Positions 17,012 to 26,729 of a stretch of 64,000 bases of DNA are shown here, one piece after another. Each line of letters starts with the position of its first letter. The first letter of the stretch is position 1. A program made the position numbers and the translations under genes. The notes under the pieces were generated by a model that ran no database searches, was not told where the DNA came from, and worked only from the letters and a program-made list of their open reading frames with translations. The DNA is from Parafrankia discariae (GTDB lineage: Bacteria > Actinomycetota > Actinomycetes > Frankiales > Frankiaceae), in NCBI RefSeq assembly GCF_000373365.1, contig NZ_KB891230.1, positions 21,675-85,674 on the forward strand, given 5' to 3'.

Positions 17012-17344
17012 ATGTGTCAATCTTCAGTTGTCACTGCGATCATCCCGAGCGGTCGCGCCACCTGTGGTGAGGCCGCTCGGCTGCTCAGGAACTGGAGGTC
17101 ATGCTACAGGACGATGCGACCCATCCGGGCTGTGGGGGACAGGAAGTTTTCCCAACACATGATCAATCCGCGAGCCAAGATCCCCTGGACCGTCGAGCTC
17201 CGGGCCAGGCCCTCGCGCGGGCGCACGAGCGCCGGGTCGACTGTCGACGGTCGCTGTCCGAGTCAGGGAGGCCCGGAGTCAGGGAGGGCCGTCTGTCGCG
17301 TAGGTGACTGATGTGCGGTCAAAGTCGGCGATAGACCACAATCG
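17012..17344. other. Divergent upstream region of tRNA-Asp and the STAND gene
   Basis: Must hold the tRNA promoter (minus) and the promoter of the gene at 17345 (plus). The text GTCAGGGAGGCCCGGAGTCAG followed by GGAGGGCC contains a short duplicated GTCAGGGAGG near 17264-17290. No gene is seen. Confidence 0.45.
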
Positions 17345-20300
17345 GTGACGTTGTCCGATCGACCCATTGCCCCTGAGACGGGTGAGGTCATGACATCCGA
17401 GCGCCCGGAGCGTGGCGGACCGCACGGTTCCGGTGAGCACACACCGGGCGCCGCGGCCCGGCCGGACCAGCGGACCCCTCACACGGTGGCCGGGAACGCG
17501 GCGGAGCTGCGCACGCCGCCGCTGGTCGAGTCCCAGGCGGCGCCCACGCAGATCATCGACGGGTACCCGGCGAGGCCACCGACCAGTGCGTACTCGGCGG
17601 CCTGCCCGTACCCGGGGCTGCGCGGCTTCGACGAGTCGAGTGAGCGGTGGTTCTTCGGGCGTGAGCGGATGGTCGCGGACCTGGTGGCGCGGGTCGCCTC
17701 GGGGGCCTCGCGGGTAGGGCCGTTGGTGCTCGTCGGCGCTTCGGGGTCGGGGAAGTCATCGCTGCTGCGCGCCGGGCTCCTGCCCGCCCTCGCGCGCGAG
17801 GCGCTTCCCGGCTCGCGGAGCTGGCCGCGGCTGGTGATGACACCGGGCGAGCATCCGCTCGAGGCGCTCGTCCAGCGGGTTGTCGAGGCGACCGGGATGC
17901 CGACGATGGCGCGGATGCTGGGTGACAGCCTGCGCCGGGAGCCGGAGCGGCTCAGCGAGATCGTCCGTGAGCTGCTCGCCGCCGGCGCCGCGCGCGGCAC
18001 GCGCGCCGCGGACGCCAAGCCTCGGTCCGCCCCTGACGGTGACGAGACCACGAAGCAATACGGACGGCACGAACCGCGGATGATGATCGCGGTCGACCAG
18101 TTCGAGGAGGTTTTCACGCTCTGCGTCGACCAGGGCGAGCGGGAGGCGTTCGTCCGGGCCCTGTGCGCGACCGCGGCGGGCGGGGCGGTCGTCGTGATCG
18201 GCCTGCGGGCGGACTTCTACGGGACGTGTGCGTCCTTCCCCGAACTCGTCGAGGTCCTGCAGGTCAACCAGGTCGTGGTCGGGCCGATGGCGGCTGCCGA
18301 CATCCGCGAGATCGTGGTGAATCCGGCTCGGGCCGCGGGTGGGGACGTCGAGCCCGGGCTGGTCGAGCTCGTGCTGCGCGATCTCGGCGCCGCCGCCGGC
18401 ACGGGGATCGCCGGGAGCGACCAGGGTCCCGGCCACGGCACCAGTCACAGCACCGGCACCGGCACCGGCACCAGTCACAGCCTCGGGTTCGGTTCCGGGT
18501 TCGTGGCCGATCCGGGTTCGCTGCCGTTGCTGGCCCACGCGCTGCGCGCGACCTGGTTCGCCCGGGCGGGCGAGGCACTGACCGTCGCCGATTATCTGCG
18601 TGTCGGCGGGCTGACCGGAGCCATCGCCCAGACCGCCGAGGCGGCCTACACGAGTCTGGACGTGGCCGCCCAGCAGGCCGTCCGGCCGCTGCTGATGCGC
18701 ATGATCCGGCTCGGGGAGAACGGTGCGGACACCCGTCGCAGGATGCGGCGGGCCGCGCTGCTCGCGGAGGTGCCGGGGCCGGAGTCGGCGACGGTCCTGG
18801 ACGCGCTGGTCGCCGCGCGTCTCGTCGAGGCCGACGCCGAGGGGGACCGGGACACTCTGCAGATCGCGCACGAGGCGTTGCCGCGTTCCTGGCCGCGCCT
18901 GCGCGAGTGGATGGACCTGGACCGGGCCGGCGCTGTGGCGTTGCAGCAGCTCCGCGACGCCGCCGAGGTGTGGGAGCGGGGCGGGCGGGATCCGTCCTAT
19001 CTGTTCACCGGTTCGCGGCTCGCCGCGGCCCGCGAGTGGATGGACGACGACCCGAACGGCGACCCCAACGACCGCCGGGATGGCGACCCGAACCGCGATC
19101 AGGATCGTAAGCAGGACGTCGACGCGACGACCAGGCGGTTCTTCGACGCGAGCGTCCGCGCCGAGGCGGAGCAGCAGCGGGCGGCGGCACGCCGGACCCG
19201 GCGGCTGCGCCAGCTCGCGGCGGCGCTGGCCGTCCTGCTGCTCGTCGCCGCGTCGCTGGCGGGTCTGACGTTCCAGCAGAGCAACGCGTCGGGACGGGCT
19301 CGGGACCGGGCGCTCTCGCAGCGGATCGCGACCCAGGCGGAGTCCGCCCGGCGGGACAATCCGGCGCTGGCCGCCCAGCTCAGCCTGGTCGCGTTGCGCA
19401 CGGCGGACACACCGGAGGCACGCGGGGCCGTCCTGTGGTCATTCAACGGCGGGGGCGGGGTGCCGACGCGGTACCAGGCGCATTCCAAGTCGGTCGGGAC
19501 GGTGGCCTACAGCCGGGACGGTCGGCTACTCGCGACGGGCAGCGACGACTGGACGGCCGCGCTGTGGGACGCGACCGATCCGCGGCGGCTCACGCCCCTC
19601 GCACGCATCCCGAACGAGCGTGGTGGCGGGCATGGTCGGGCGGTGAAGGCGGTGGCTTTCAACCGGAACGGGACGGTGCTGGCGACCGGTGGCACCGACG
19701 GGCTGGCGAAGCTGTGGGACATCACCGACCGGGCGAGGCCACGCCTGCTGGCGACGCTGCCGAAGGCGGATTCGGAGGTCTACGGCCTGGCGTTCGATCC
19801 GTCGTCTGATCGTCTCGCCGTCGGTGGCTACGGGAAGTCAGCGTACCTCTACGACGTGTCCGACCCGGCCCATCCGGCGAAGGAGGGACAGCTTTTCCTG
19901 CACCTGGCGCAGGTGGTGGCGCTGGAGTTCAGCCCGGACGGCGCGTTCCTGGTCGCCGGGGACGAGGGTGGCTCGGCCCTGCTGTGGTCGATCAGTGATC
20001 CGAGCAGTCCGCGGCCGCTGAAGGTTCTCGTCGAGGACGGTGGGCCCAGCACGGACGGCGCGGGCCCGATCCGGGCGGTCTCGTTCGGCGGTGACGGCCA
20101 CACCGTCTACACCGCCGGGGACGGCGGCTACATCCGCGAGTTCACCGGGCCGGACCTGACGCACCTGGCGTACGCCGGCCGGGCCGGGGCGGGGAACGCG
20201 CCGATGACGGGTCTCGGCGTGGACCCGGTGAGTGGTCTGGTCGCCGTGGGCGGGTTCCGGTACGTGGGAGTTCCGATCTTCGACGTCGACGTCGATCAGT

Positions 20301-21484
20301 ACAGCCTGACCTTCCTGGACGAGGGCGCCACGGTCTGGGATGTGGCCTTCAGCCCGGACGGCCACCGGCTCGCCTCGGTGTCGGTGGACGGTTCGCTGCG
20401 GATCTGGGAGATACCCGGCCCGGCGCTGATCGGGCGCGACGGCGCCCAGGAGGACGTCGTGCTGAACCCGGTCACCGGCATTGTCGCGATCACCACCGAC
20501 AAGGCGGTCGAGCTCTGGGACGTCCAGGATCCCTACGCCCCGCGCAAGCTGCACGTTCTCACCGACGTGACGAAGGGCGAGAACGACCCGACGGGCTCGT
20601 CGGCCTTCAGCCCGGACGGGAACGTCCTCGCCGTGGGCACGGGCAAGAACATCGTTTTCTACGACATCCGCGACCCGGCGAAGCCGTCCCGGATCTCGGA
20701 CGTGCCCGGACTACCCGGCGGCACGGCGAAGGTCTGGTTCAGCCCGGACGGCGGGACTCTCGCGACCGGCGGCCTCAACGCCCCGCCGGAACCCGCCTTC
20801 CAGGCCAGGGTCGAGACCTGGGACGTGACCGACCTCGCCCACCCACGGCGGCTCGCCTCGGTGGTCGCCCACCGGTCCAGTGTCCGTGACCTGAACTTCT
20901 CTCCGGACGGGCGGACCCTCCTGACCGCGGCGGAACGCTCCGTCAAGCTCTGGGACGTGTCGGACCCGCGGCGGCTCCGGCTGATCTCGGAACTGCCCGA
21001 GTTCCCGGCCGGGGTCTGGGATGTCCGCTTCTCCCCCGACGGCAGGACCCTCGCCGCCGGCGGCGCGAACCCGTTCGCGATGCTCTGGGACGTCACCGAC
21101 CTGCGCGCACCACGCCAGATCGCGGACCTGCCGGGCCATTCGACGTCCGTGACCAGCGTCGCGTTCAGCCGGGACGGCTCGCAGCTCGCCACTGGCAGCA
21201 ACGACAACACCGTGCGGGTGTGGGACGTGACGGACCGCGACTCCCCGAAGCTGGTCGAGAAGCTCACCCGGTCCGCGGGCAGCGAGGCCGGCGTCGGGGA
21301 GATCATCTACACCCTGGACGGCGAGCGGCTGGTCGGCGTGACCTTCACCGTGCCCGCGGTGGTGTGGGACCTCGACGTCGACCGGGTGCGGGCCAGGATC
21401 TGCGAGCGGGCGGGGGTGGGCATCACGGCCGAGGAGTGGCGACGTTTCCTACCTGATCTGCCCTACGATCCGGTCTGTGGGTGA
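17345..21484 (+). CDS. STAND NTPase (nSTAND1) with C-terminal WD40 propellers
   Basis: 1379 residues. After a disordered head, CPYPGLRGFDESSERWFFGR opens the NTPase. Walker A GASGSGKSSLL is near residues 131-141 and Walker B MMIAVDQFEEVFTL near 246-259. Winged-helix/helical STAND regions follow to about 600, with a Gly/Thr/Ser/His repeat insert (SHSTGTGTGTSHS-like) near 370. One transmembrane-like segment (LAAALAVLLLVAASLAGL) lies near 622-645. From about 697 to the end come roughly thirteen WD blades (LWDATDP, LWDITDR, VWDVTDR), enough for two propellers. Such proteins act as ATP-gated signal switches, sometimes in conflict systems; no effector domain is visible. The kinase gene lies directly downstream. 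Confidence 0.9.
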   Translation: MTLSDRPIAPETGEVMTSERPERGGPHGSGEHTPGAAARPDQRTPHTVAGNAAELRTPPLVESQAAPTQIIDGYPARPPTSAYSAACPYPGLRGFDESSERWFFGRERMVADLVARVASGASRVGPLVLVGASGSGKSSLLRAGLLPALAREALPGSRSWPRLVMTPGEHPLEALVQRVVEATGMPTMARMLGDSLRREPERLSEIVRELLAAGAARGTRAADAKPRSAPDGDETTKQYGRHEPRMMIAVDQFEEVFTLCVDQGEREAFVRALCATAAGGAVVVIGLRADFYGTCASFPELVEVLQVNQVVVGPMAAADIREIVVNPARAAGGDVEPGLVELVLRDLGAAAGTGIAGSDQGPGHGTSHSTGTGTGTSHSLGFGSGFVADPGSLPLLAHALRATWFARAGEALTVADYLRVGGLTGAIAQTAEAAYTSLDVAAQQAVRPLLMRMIRLGENGADTRRRMRRAALLAEVPGPESATVLDALVAARLVEADAEGDRDTLQIAHEALPRSWPRLREWMDLDRAGAVALQQLRDAAEVWERGGRDPSYLFTGSRLAAAREWMDDDPNGDPNDRRDGDPNRDQDRKQDVDATTRRFFDASVRAEAEQQRAAARRTRRLRQLAAALAVLLLVAASLAGLTFQQSNASGRARDRALSQRIATQAESARRDNPALAAQLSLVALRTADTPEARGAVLWSFNGGGGVPTRYQAHSKSVGTVAYSRDGRLLATGSDDWTAALWDATDPRRLTPLARIPNERGGGHGRAVKAVAFNRNGTVLATGGTDGLAKLWDITDRARPRLLATLPKADSEVYGLAFDPSSDRLAVGGYGKSAYLYDVSDPAHPAKEGQLFLHLAQVVALEFSPDGAFLVAGDEGGSALLWSISDPSSPRPLKVLVEDGGPSTDGAGPIRAVSFGGDGHTVYTAGDGGYIREFTGPDLTHLAYAGRAGAGNAPMTGLGVDPVSGLVAVGGFRYVGVPIFDVDVDQYSLTFLDEGATVWDVAFSPDGHRLASVSVDGSLRIWEIPGPALIGRDGAQEDVVLNPVTGIVAITTDKAVELWDVQDPYAPRKLHVLTDVTKGENDPTGSSAFSPDGNVLAVGTGKNIVFYDIRDPAKPSRISDVPGLPGGTAKVWFSPDGGTLATGGLNAPPEPAFQARVETWDVTDLAHPRRLASVVAHRSSVRDLNFSPDGRTLLTAAERSVKLWDVSDPRRLRLISELPEFPAGVWDVRFSPDGRTLAAGGANPFAMLWDVTDLRAPRQIADLPGHSTSVTSVAFSRDGSQLATGSNDNTVRVWDVTDRDSPKLVEKLTRSAGSEAGVGEIIYTLDGERLVGVTFTVPAVVWDLDVDRVRARICERAGVGITAEEWRRFLPDLPYDPVCG

Positions 21485-21598
21485 TTGTTCCGCCACCGCT
21501 GTGACCGCGACCGCCGCGGTGCCGTCAGCCGCCTCGGCGGCGACGACAGTCTCGACGGCGGCAGTCTCAGCGGCGACGGCCCCGGCGGCCAGTCGGGT

Positions 21599-23035
21599 GT
21601 GATCGTCGACCGCGCGCACATCGAGGCCGCGCTGCCCGGCTACGAGGTCGGCGACCTGATCGGGACGGGCGGGTTCGGCCTGGTGTTCGCCGCCCGGCAC
21701 GTCCGGCTCGAACGGCCGGCCGCGATCAAGATCCTGGTACCGGAGCTGGCCGACACCGCCTCCGGGCTCGGGGTGGGCCGGGAGGTCTTCGCGGCGGAGG
21801 CACGCCTGCTCGCCCGGCTCACCCATCCGCACATCATCCGGGTCTTCGACTACGTCGAGCGGCGCGACCTCTGCATGATCGTCATGGAGCTCTGCGACGG
21901 TGGGATGCTGCGGGCTCGGGCCGCGCGCGGGCTGGCGATGGCGGAGGTGGTCGCGCTCGGCCTGGCGATGGCCACCGCGCTGGACGAGGCGCACCGCAGC
22001 CAGGTGATCCACCGTGACATCAAGCCCGACAACGTGCTCTTCACCGCCGACCACACCCTGAAGATCACCGACTTCGGCATCGCGAAGATCGTGGAGACGA
22101 CGACCGGCCGCGGCAACACGATCGTCGGCACCCCCGTCTACATGGCGCCGGAGCAGTTCACCGGAGCCCCGCTGCGGCCGGCGACCGACCTCTACGCGCT
22201 CGGGACGGTGCTCTACGAGCTGCTGTCGGGGCGGACACCGTTCTCCCGCCGGCTCTCCCCCGTCGAGCTCGCCGAGCAGCACCTGCGTGGGTTCCGGCCG
22301 CCGCCGCCCGGGTCGACACCGCCGGCCGTCGGCGGGGTCGTGGTGCGGGCGCTCGACCCCGACCCTGCGCGGCGCCAGCAGAGCGCGCTCGACTTCGCGC
22401 TCGACCTCGCCGCCGCGGCCGCGCGGGATTTCGGCCCCGCCTGGCTGTCGGCCTGCCCCGTACCGGTCCATCTGCCGGACGTCGTCCGCGTCGCCGCGAC
22501 CACGTCACCGCGGGCCGGACCCGACACCGCCATCCCCACCAGCACCGCCACCGCCACACCCGCCGGCTCCGCCGTCCCCACCGGCGCTGCCGGCACCGTC
22601 GCGCCCACCGCCGCACTCGCCGACGACGCCGCCTCCCCCACCGAGGGTCCGGCCATCCTGCCCAAGGGGCGGGGCGCCGCGGCGGATCGGCGAAGCGGCA
22701 CCGCGGACTCGCCGGCCACCCGGCGCGAGGGCCTGCTGCGCCGGTGGGCGGGACGGCGCCCGCCCCGTGCCGACCGGCCCGCGCCGGGGCCGTCGGGGCG
22801 GAGCGCCCGGCCCGCCCCGACGGCCCGCGCTGTCGTGCACCTGCGGGTGGAGAGCCCGTTCGGCCTGGCGGTCGGCCCGGACGGCAGGGTCGCCGTCGCC
22901 GCGGCGCGGTCGGGCGAGGTGCCCGTCCTTGACCCGAAGCAGGTCGCCGTCGGCCCCGACGGGACGCTCTACATCGCGCAGCCAGGCCGGCATCGGATAA
23001 CCGCCGTGCCCTCCGCGTATCTCCCGCGCTTCTGA
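21599..23035 (+). CDS. Hanks-type Ser/Thr protein kinase with degenerate beta-propeller tail
   Basis: 478 residues from GTG 21599 (IVDRAHIEAALPGYEVGDLIG). A TTG at 21485 directly after the STAND stop is an in-frame alternative adding 38 residues. Kinase domain about 15-275: glycine loop GTGGFGLVFAA, AAIKIL (catalytic Lys), HRDIKPDNV, DFGIAK, GTPVYMAPEQF. A Thr/Pro/Ala-rich linker follows. The end has two NHL-like strands (SPFGLAVGPDGRVAVAAARS, KQVAVGPDGTLYIAQPGRHR), far fewer than the usual five or six, so the propeller looks trimmed by deletion. No transmembrane helix is obvious. It probably works with the STAND protein encoded immediately upstream. Confidence 0.88.
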   Translation: MIVDRAHIEAALPGYEVGDLIGTGGFGLVFAARHVRLERPAAIKILVPELADTASGLGVGREVFAAEARLLARLTHPHIIRVFDYVERRDLCMIVMELCDGGMLRARAARGLAMAEVVALGLAMATALDEAHRSQVIHRDIKPDNVLFTADHTLKITDFGIAKIVETTTGRGNTIVGTPVYMAPEQFTGAPLRPATDLYALGTVLYELLSGRTPFSRRLSPVELAEQHLRGFRPPPPGSTPPAVGGVVVRALDPDPARRQQSALDFALDLAAAAARDFGPAWLSACPVPVHLPDVVRVAATTSPRAGPDTAIPTSTATATPAGSAVPTGAAGTVAPTAALADDAASPTEGPAILPKGRGAAADRRSGTADSPATRREGLLRRWAGRRPPRADRPAPGPSGRSARPAPTARAVVHLRVESPFGLAVGPDGRVAVAAARSGEVPVLDPKQVAVGPDGTLYIAQPGRHRITAVPSAYLPRF

Positions 23036-23037
23036 CC

Positions 23038-23100
23038 GTCTCCCAGCTAAATCCGACTGTCTCCCAGGGAAATCCGGCTGTCCCCCAGGGAAAAAGGCAC
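23038..23100. repeat. Three 21-bp tandem repeats
   Basis: Units begin GTCTCCCAGCTAAATCCGAC, GTCTCCCAGGGAAATCCGGC and GTCCCCCAGGGAAAAAGGCA. They lie just after the kinase stop, and the third unit is the most diverged. They are not long enough to be a clear terminator. Confidence 0.75.
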
Positions 23101-23300
23101 GACTCGGACCACGGTGGCTCTCCTTCAACCCTGCCCCGGAACAGAGCAGGATGAGGTGCCGTGGGGGAGTCCATCACCAGAAGTACCTATTCAAGTACTC
23201 AAACAGCATGCAATGCAACCCGATGTGACCTCATGTCAACGATTCACGTCCCGAGAGCCGCCGTCCGCGTACCCGAGAACCGGGAATCCGGCCCGGCCCG

Positions 23301-25700
23301 GTGGCCGACGTTCCAGGACCACAGTCCGTGAACGGCTCGGCGACGGCGACCCTGGCCAACGCCGCGACGACGGCCGCCTACCTCGCGATCTGCCTGTCGA
23401 TCGCGCGCGGCCTGTGGCGGTCGGGCCAGTGGCGCAACAACCCGCTCGGCCTGGCCACCGCCGCCATCTTCTTCACCTGCGCGATCGGGCACGGCTCGCA
23501 CATCTTCCAGCTCCCGCACGCCACCGGCCCGGCCACGCACGGCGGCGGCCACGGCGGCGGACCGGCCGGCGGGCTGGGCGGCGGTGGGTATGGCGAGGCC
23601 CCCGTTGGGCCGGCCGACCGCAGACTGATCGACGTCCAGTTCCTCACCACCGCCTGGGACGTCGTCACCGCGACCGTCGGTGTCTGGTACTGGACGCTGC
23701 GGAGCCGGTTTCCGGCGCTCGTCCGCGGTACCGCGCTCTTCGAGGATCTTCGCCTGCGGGAGGCCACCCAGCGGACCCTGCGGGAGAGCGAGGAGCGCTA
23801 CCGCGGCATCGTCGAGACGACGGCCGACGGCGTCGTCCTGCTCGGCCCGGACGGGCACATCACCTACCGCAACGCGCGGTTCGCCGCGATCGTCGGCGGT
23901 ACACCGCTGGGCACCCGGTTCACGGACCTGGTGTCCGACACCGACCGCGCCGAGATCACGGCCGCACTGGACGCGGTGCGCGCCGGCGCCGTCCGCCGCC
24001 TCGAGATCGCGCTGCGGCACTCCGACTCCCGCAAGGTCTGCGCCCAGGTCGCGCTCACCGCCCGGCTCGGGCCGGCCGGCGCCGCCGACGGGACGCTCGC
24101 GATCGTCACCGACATCACCGAGCAGAAGAACATCGAGGCGCAGCTGCGCCAGGCCCAACGACTGGACGCCCTCGGCCAGCTCGCCGGCGGCATCGCGCAC
24201 GACTTCAACAACCTGCTCACCGTCATCGACGGCTACGCCACGCTCGTGCTGGCACGCGGCGACCTCGACGACGGTGTCCAGCGGGACCTGACCGCGGTGC
24301 GCGACGCGGCCGCGCGCGCCACCGGCCTGACGACCCAGCTCCTCGCCTTCTCCCGCACCGTCGACGTCTCCCCGGGGCCGGTCGACCTCAACGACCTGGT
24401 GCGCGGGCTGGAGGAGATGCTGCGCCGCCTCATCCGCGAGGACATCGAACTGGTCGTGATGCCCTCGGTACGGCCCGCGACCGTCCGCGTCGACCGCGGG
24501 AAGCTCGAACAGGTACTGGTCAACCTGGTCGTCAACAGCCGAGACGCGATGCCCGACGGCGGACGGCTGTTCATCCGGGTGGTCGTCGTCGACGACATCC
24601 CCGCCGCGGGCCGGCCCGACGCCGCGGCGCGGCGGCGCGTGCGGCTGACGGTCGCCGACACCGGGCAGGGCATGCCCGAGCACGTCCGGGCCCGCATCTT
24701 CGAGCCGTTCTTCACCACCAAGGACCCCGGCAAGGGAACCGGCCTCGGGCTCGCGACCGTGTACGGGATCGTGCGCCAGGCCGAGGGCACCGTCGAGGTC
24801 GACTCCGTCCCGGGGCTCGGCGCCACGTTCCGGGTCGACCTCCCCGCGTTCGTCGAACCCGCACTCGTCGAACCCGCCCTGACCGAGCCGCCCGTCCTGA
24901 CCGAGCCCGTCCGTGCTGAGCCGACCCGCGCCGCGCCGAGCCGCGCCGAGCCCGCGCTCATCGGAGCGGCACACACCGAAGCCACGCACATCGAGACCAC
25001 GTTCACCGCGCCCGGCCCTGCGGTCAGGCCGGCCGGCGGCACGGTCGAGGACCACGCCCGAGGCGACACCGGCGCCGACCTGAGCGGCCGGCCACGCGAC
25101 GCGGCGCGGACCAACCGCCCCGCCCCGGTGGCGCCGGCGAGCCTGGCGGGTCTGGCGGGGCGACCGGACGTCCCGGACGGCCGGCACCGGCCGGACACCG
25201 CCCGGCCGGCCTGGGGCTGCGCGACCATCCTGCTCGCCGAGGACGACGACGCCGTCCGCCGCCTGGCCGAACGGGTCCTGCGCGGCGCCGGCTACCGGGT
25301 GATCTGCGCGGCCGACGGTCGGGCCGCGCGGACGCTCGCCCGCCGGCTGACCTCCATCGACCTGCTCGTCACCGACGTGATCCTCCCCGGCCGCAACGGC
25401 CGTCAGCTCGCCGAGGAACTGACCCGGATGTTCCCGGACCTGCCCGTCGTCTTCACCTCCGCCTACAGCCGCGGGATGCTCTCCGACGGCGGTGGTGACC
25501 TCGGCGTGGCCTACCTGCCCAAGCCGTTCACCCCCACGAGCCTGACCGAGACCGTCCGCGCCGCGCTCGCCACCCGCCGTCCCGCCATCCTCGCTCCCAC
25601 CGGATCGGTACGGCTCCCCGCCGTCCCGCCCGCACCCCCACAGGTGACCGGGGCACCCGCGGGCCGGCACCGCGAACGCCGGCCGCGCCGAGGTTCCTGA
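23301..25700 (+). CDS. Membrane PAS-domain hybrid histidine kinase
   Basis: 799 residues, GTG start. The N-terminal membrane part has helices near 18-35, 50-66 and 120-138, with a His/Gly-rich loop between (HGGGHGGGPAGGLGGGG). PAS about 165-280 (SEERYRGIVETTADGVVLLG). HisKA has the phospho-His near 300 in LAGGIAHDFNNLLTVIDGYA. HATPase_c about 385-515 (NLVVNSRDAMPDGG, DTGQGMPEHV, GKGTGLGLATVYGIV). A roughly 110-residue Glu/Pro/Ala/Thr linker is followed by a receiver domain about 640-760 (ILLAEDDDAVRR, D692 in LLVTDVILPGRNG, K in YLPKPF). The NFNNLL-type HisKA with C-terminal receiver fits orphan hybrid kinases. No separate regulator is nearby; the AT-richer region before it contains an AGTAC...GTACT dyad near 23183-23203. 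Confidence 0.92.
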   Translation: MADVPGPQSVNGSATATLANAATTAAYLAICLSIARGLWRSGQWRNNPLGLATAAIFFTCAIGHGSHIFQLPHATGPATHGGGHGGGPAGGLGGGGYGEAPVGPADRRLIDVQFLTTAWDVVTATVGVWYWTLRSRFPALVRGTALFEDLRLREATQRTLRESEERYRGIVETTADGVVLLGPDGHITYRNARFAAIVGGTPLGTRFTDLVSDTDRAEITAALDAVRAGAVRRLEIALRHSDSRKVCAQVALTARLGPAGAADGTLAIVTDITEQKNIEAQLRQAQRLDALGQLAGGIAHDFNNLLTVIDGYATLVLARGDLDDGVQRDLTAVRDAAARATGLTTQLLAFSRTVDVSPGPVDLNDLVRGLEEMLRRLIREDIELVVMPSVRPATVRVDRGKLEQVLVNLVVNSRDAMPDGGRLFIRVVVVDDIPAAGRPDAAARRRVRLTVADTGQGMPEHVRARIFEPFFTTKDPGKGTGLGLATVYGIVRQAEGTVEVDSVPGLGATFRVDLPAFVEPALVEPALTEPPVLTEPVRAEPTRAAPSRAEPALIGAAHTEATHIETTFTAPGPAVRPAGGTVEDHARGDTGADLSGRPRDAARTNRPAPVAPASLAGLAGRPDVPDGRHRPDTARPAWGCATILLAEDDDAVRRLAERVLRGAGYRVICAADGRAARTLARRLTSIDLLVTDVILPGRNGRQLAEELTRMFPDLPVVFTSAYSRGMLSDGGGDLGVAYLPKPFTPTSLTETVRAALATRRPAILAPTGSVRLPAVPPAPPQVTGAPAGRHRERRPRRGS

Positions 25701-25756
25701 CGACCTCCACCCCGGAGACCCCGCTGGAAGCGAACCCGGACGACGAAAATGGAACC

Positions 25757-26599
25757 GTGACCGACGGGAAGACAGGCGACGGCACCACCCGGGACGAGGC
25801 GGCGCGGGAGCGGTCCGGCGAGCGGGGCGCGGCCGTGCCGGGCTTCCTCCCGAGCACCCACGCCCTCGGCTTCACCAACTCCTTCCCCCGCCAGCCCGTC
25901 CTGCGGATCCCGGTCGCGGGCCTCGGCGCGGTGCCGATCGGGGACGCCAGCCGTGGTCTGTGCGGCGGGATGGTCTACGCCGTCCGCGACCTGTTCGAGT
26001 TCGGCGTCGAGCCCCCGGAGATCACCAGCCCACCGGCCGCCGGGACCCCCCTCTACCGCTACATCGTGCGCAGGCTCTTCGACAGCTTCGACATCCCGCG
26101 CGGGGTCTACCGCTACTACCGCCTGACGAGCGCGGCCGACACCGATCTGACCCGCGGCCCACTGACCCGCCCCGGCGTCGGGCGGATCAGCGTCGAGCGG
26201 GAGTGGCCACGGATCCGCCTCGACCTGGAGCGCGGACTGCTCAGCCCGCTCGGCGTCATCACCACCCGCTCGGCGGACCCGCTGCGCCTCGGCCTGAACC
26301 ACCAGGTCCTCGCCTACGCCTACGAGCAGCGCGGAAACCGGGTCAGGCTGCGGGTCTACGACCCGAACACATCCCGAGCGAGCTCCGACGACGTCACGCT
26401 GTCGTTCGACGTCACGCCGTCGCTGGAGGTCGCCTCCCGACGCCCGGCGGCCCCGGGGCCCATCGAACACACGATCTCGATCGGCGGACGTCCGGTGCGG
26501 GCCTTCTTCCGGTCGCGTTACCGCCGGGCCGACCCACGCCCCGCGCTCGGTCCGCCCCCGGGACGCGCGGTCGCCCCATCACAGTCTCCGCCCGCGTGA
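25757..26599 (+). CDS. Protein with papain-like (C39/BtrH-like) catalytic motifs
   Basis: 280 residues, GTG start, no signal peptide. Three spaced motifs resemble a cysteine-peptidase-fold triad: Cys in ASRGLCGGMVYAVRDLFEFG (near residue 74), His in LRLGLNHQVLAYAYEQRGN (near 180) and Asp/Asn in VRLRVYDPNT (near 200). I do not recognise a named family; C39-like or N-terminal BtrH-like folds are the closest by motif. The tail (about 245-280) is Pro/Arg-rich and likely disordered. It follows the hybrid kinase by 56 nt in the same direction and precedes tRNA-Glu. Activity (peptidase, amidase or acyltransferase) is a guess from the motifs. Confidence 0.6.
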   Translation: MTDGKTGDGTTRDEAARERSGERGAAVPGFLPSTHALGFTNSFPRQPVLRIPVAGLGAVPIGDASRGLCGGMVYAVRDLFEFGVEPPEITSPPAAGTPLYRYIVRRLFDSFDIPRGVYRYYRLTSAADTDLTRGPLTRPGVGRISVEREWPRIRLDLERGLLSPLGVITTRSADPLRLGLNHQVLAYAYEQRGNRVRLRVYDPNTSRASSDDVTLSFDVTPSLEVASRRPAAPGPIEHTISIGGRPVRAFFRSRYRRADPRPALGPPPGRAVAPSQSPPA

Positions 26600-26729
26600 C
26601 CGGCGGCGCGGCCTCCGGCCACCCACCGGCGGCACGCGTTTGTCGGCGGAGCGGACGATCCCCTATGCTTGCCCTGTTCTGAAGCCCGGCGCTGTGGTGG
26701 ATCATCCGCCGCCGCATCTCCGGTCCGCT

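Noticed and set aside
23244..25670. 808-codon open frame on the minus strand
   Set aside because: Antisense of the hybrid kinase. High-GC third positions keep the opposite frame open; it has no domain.
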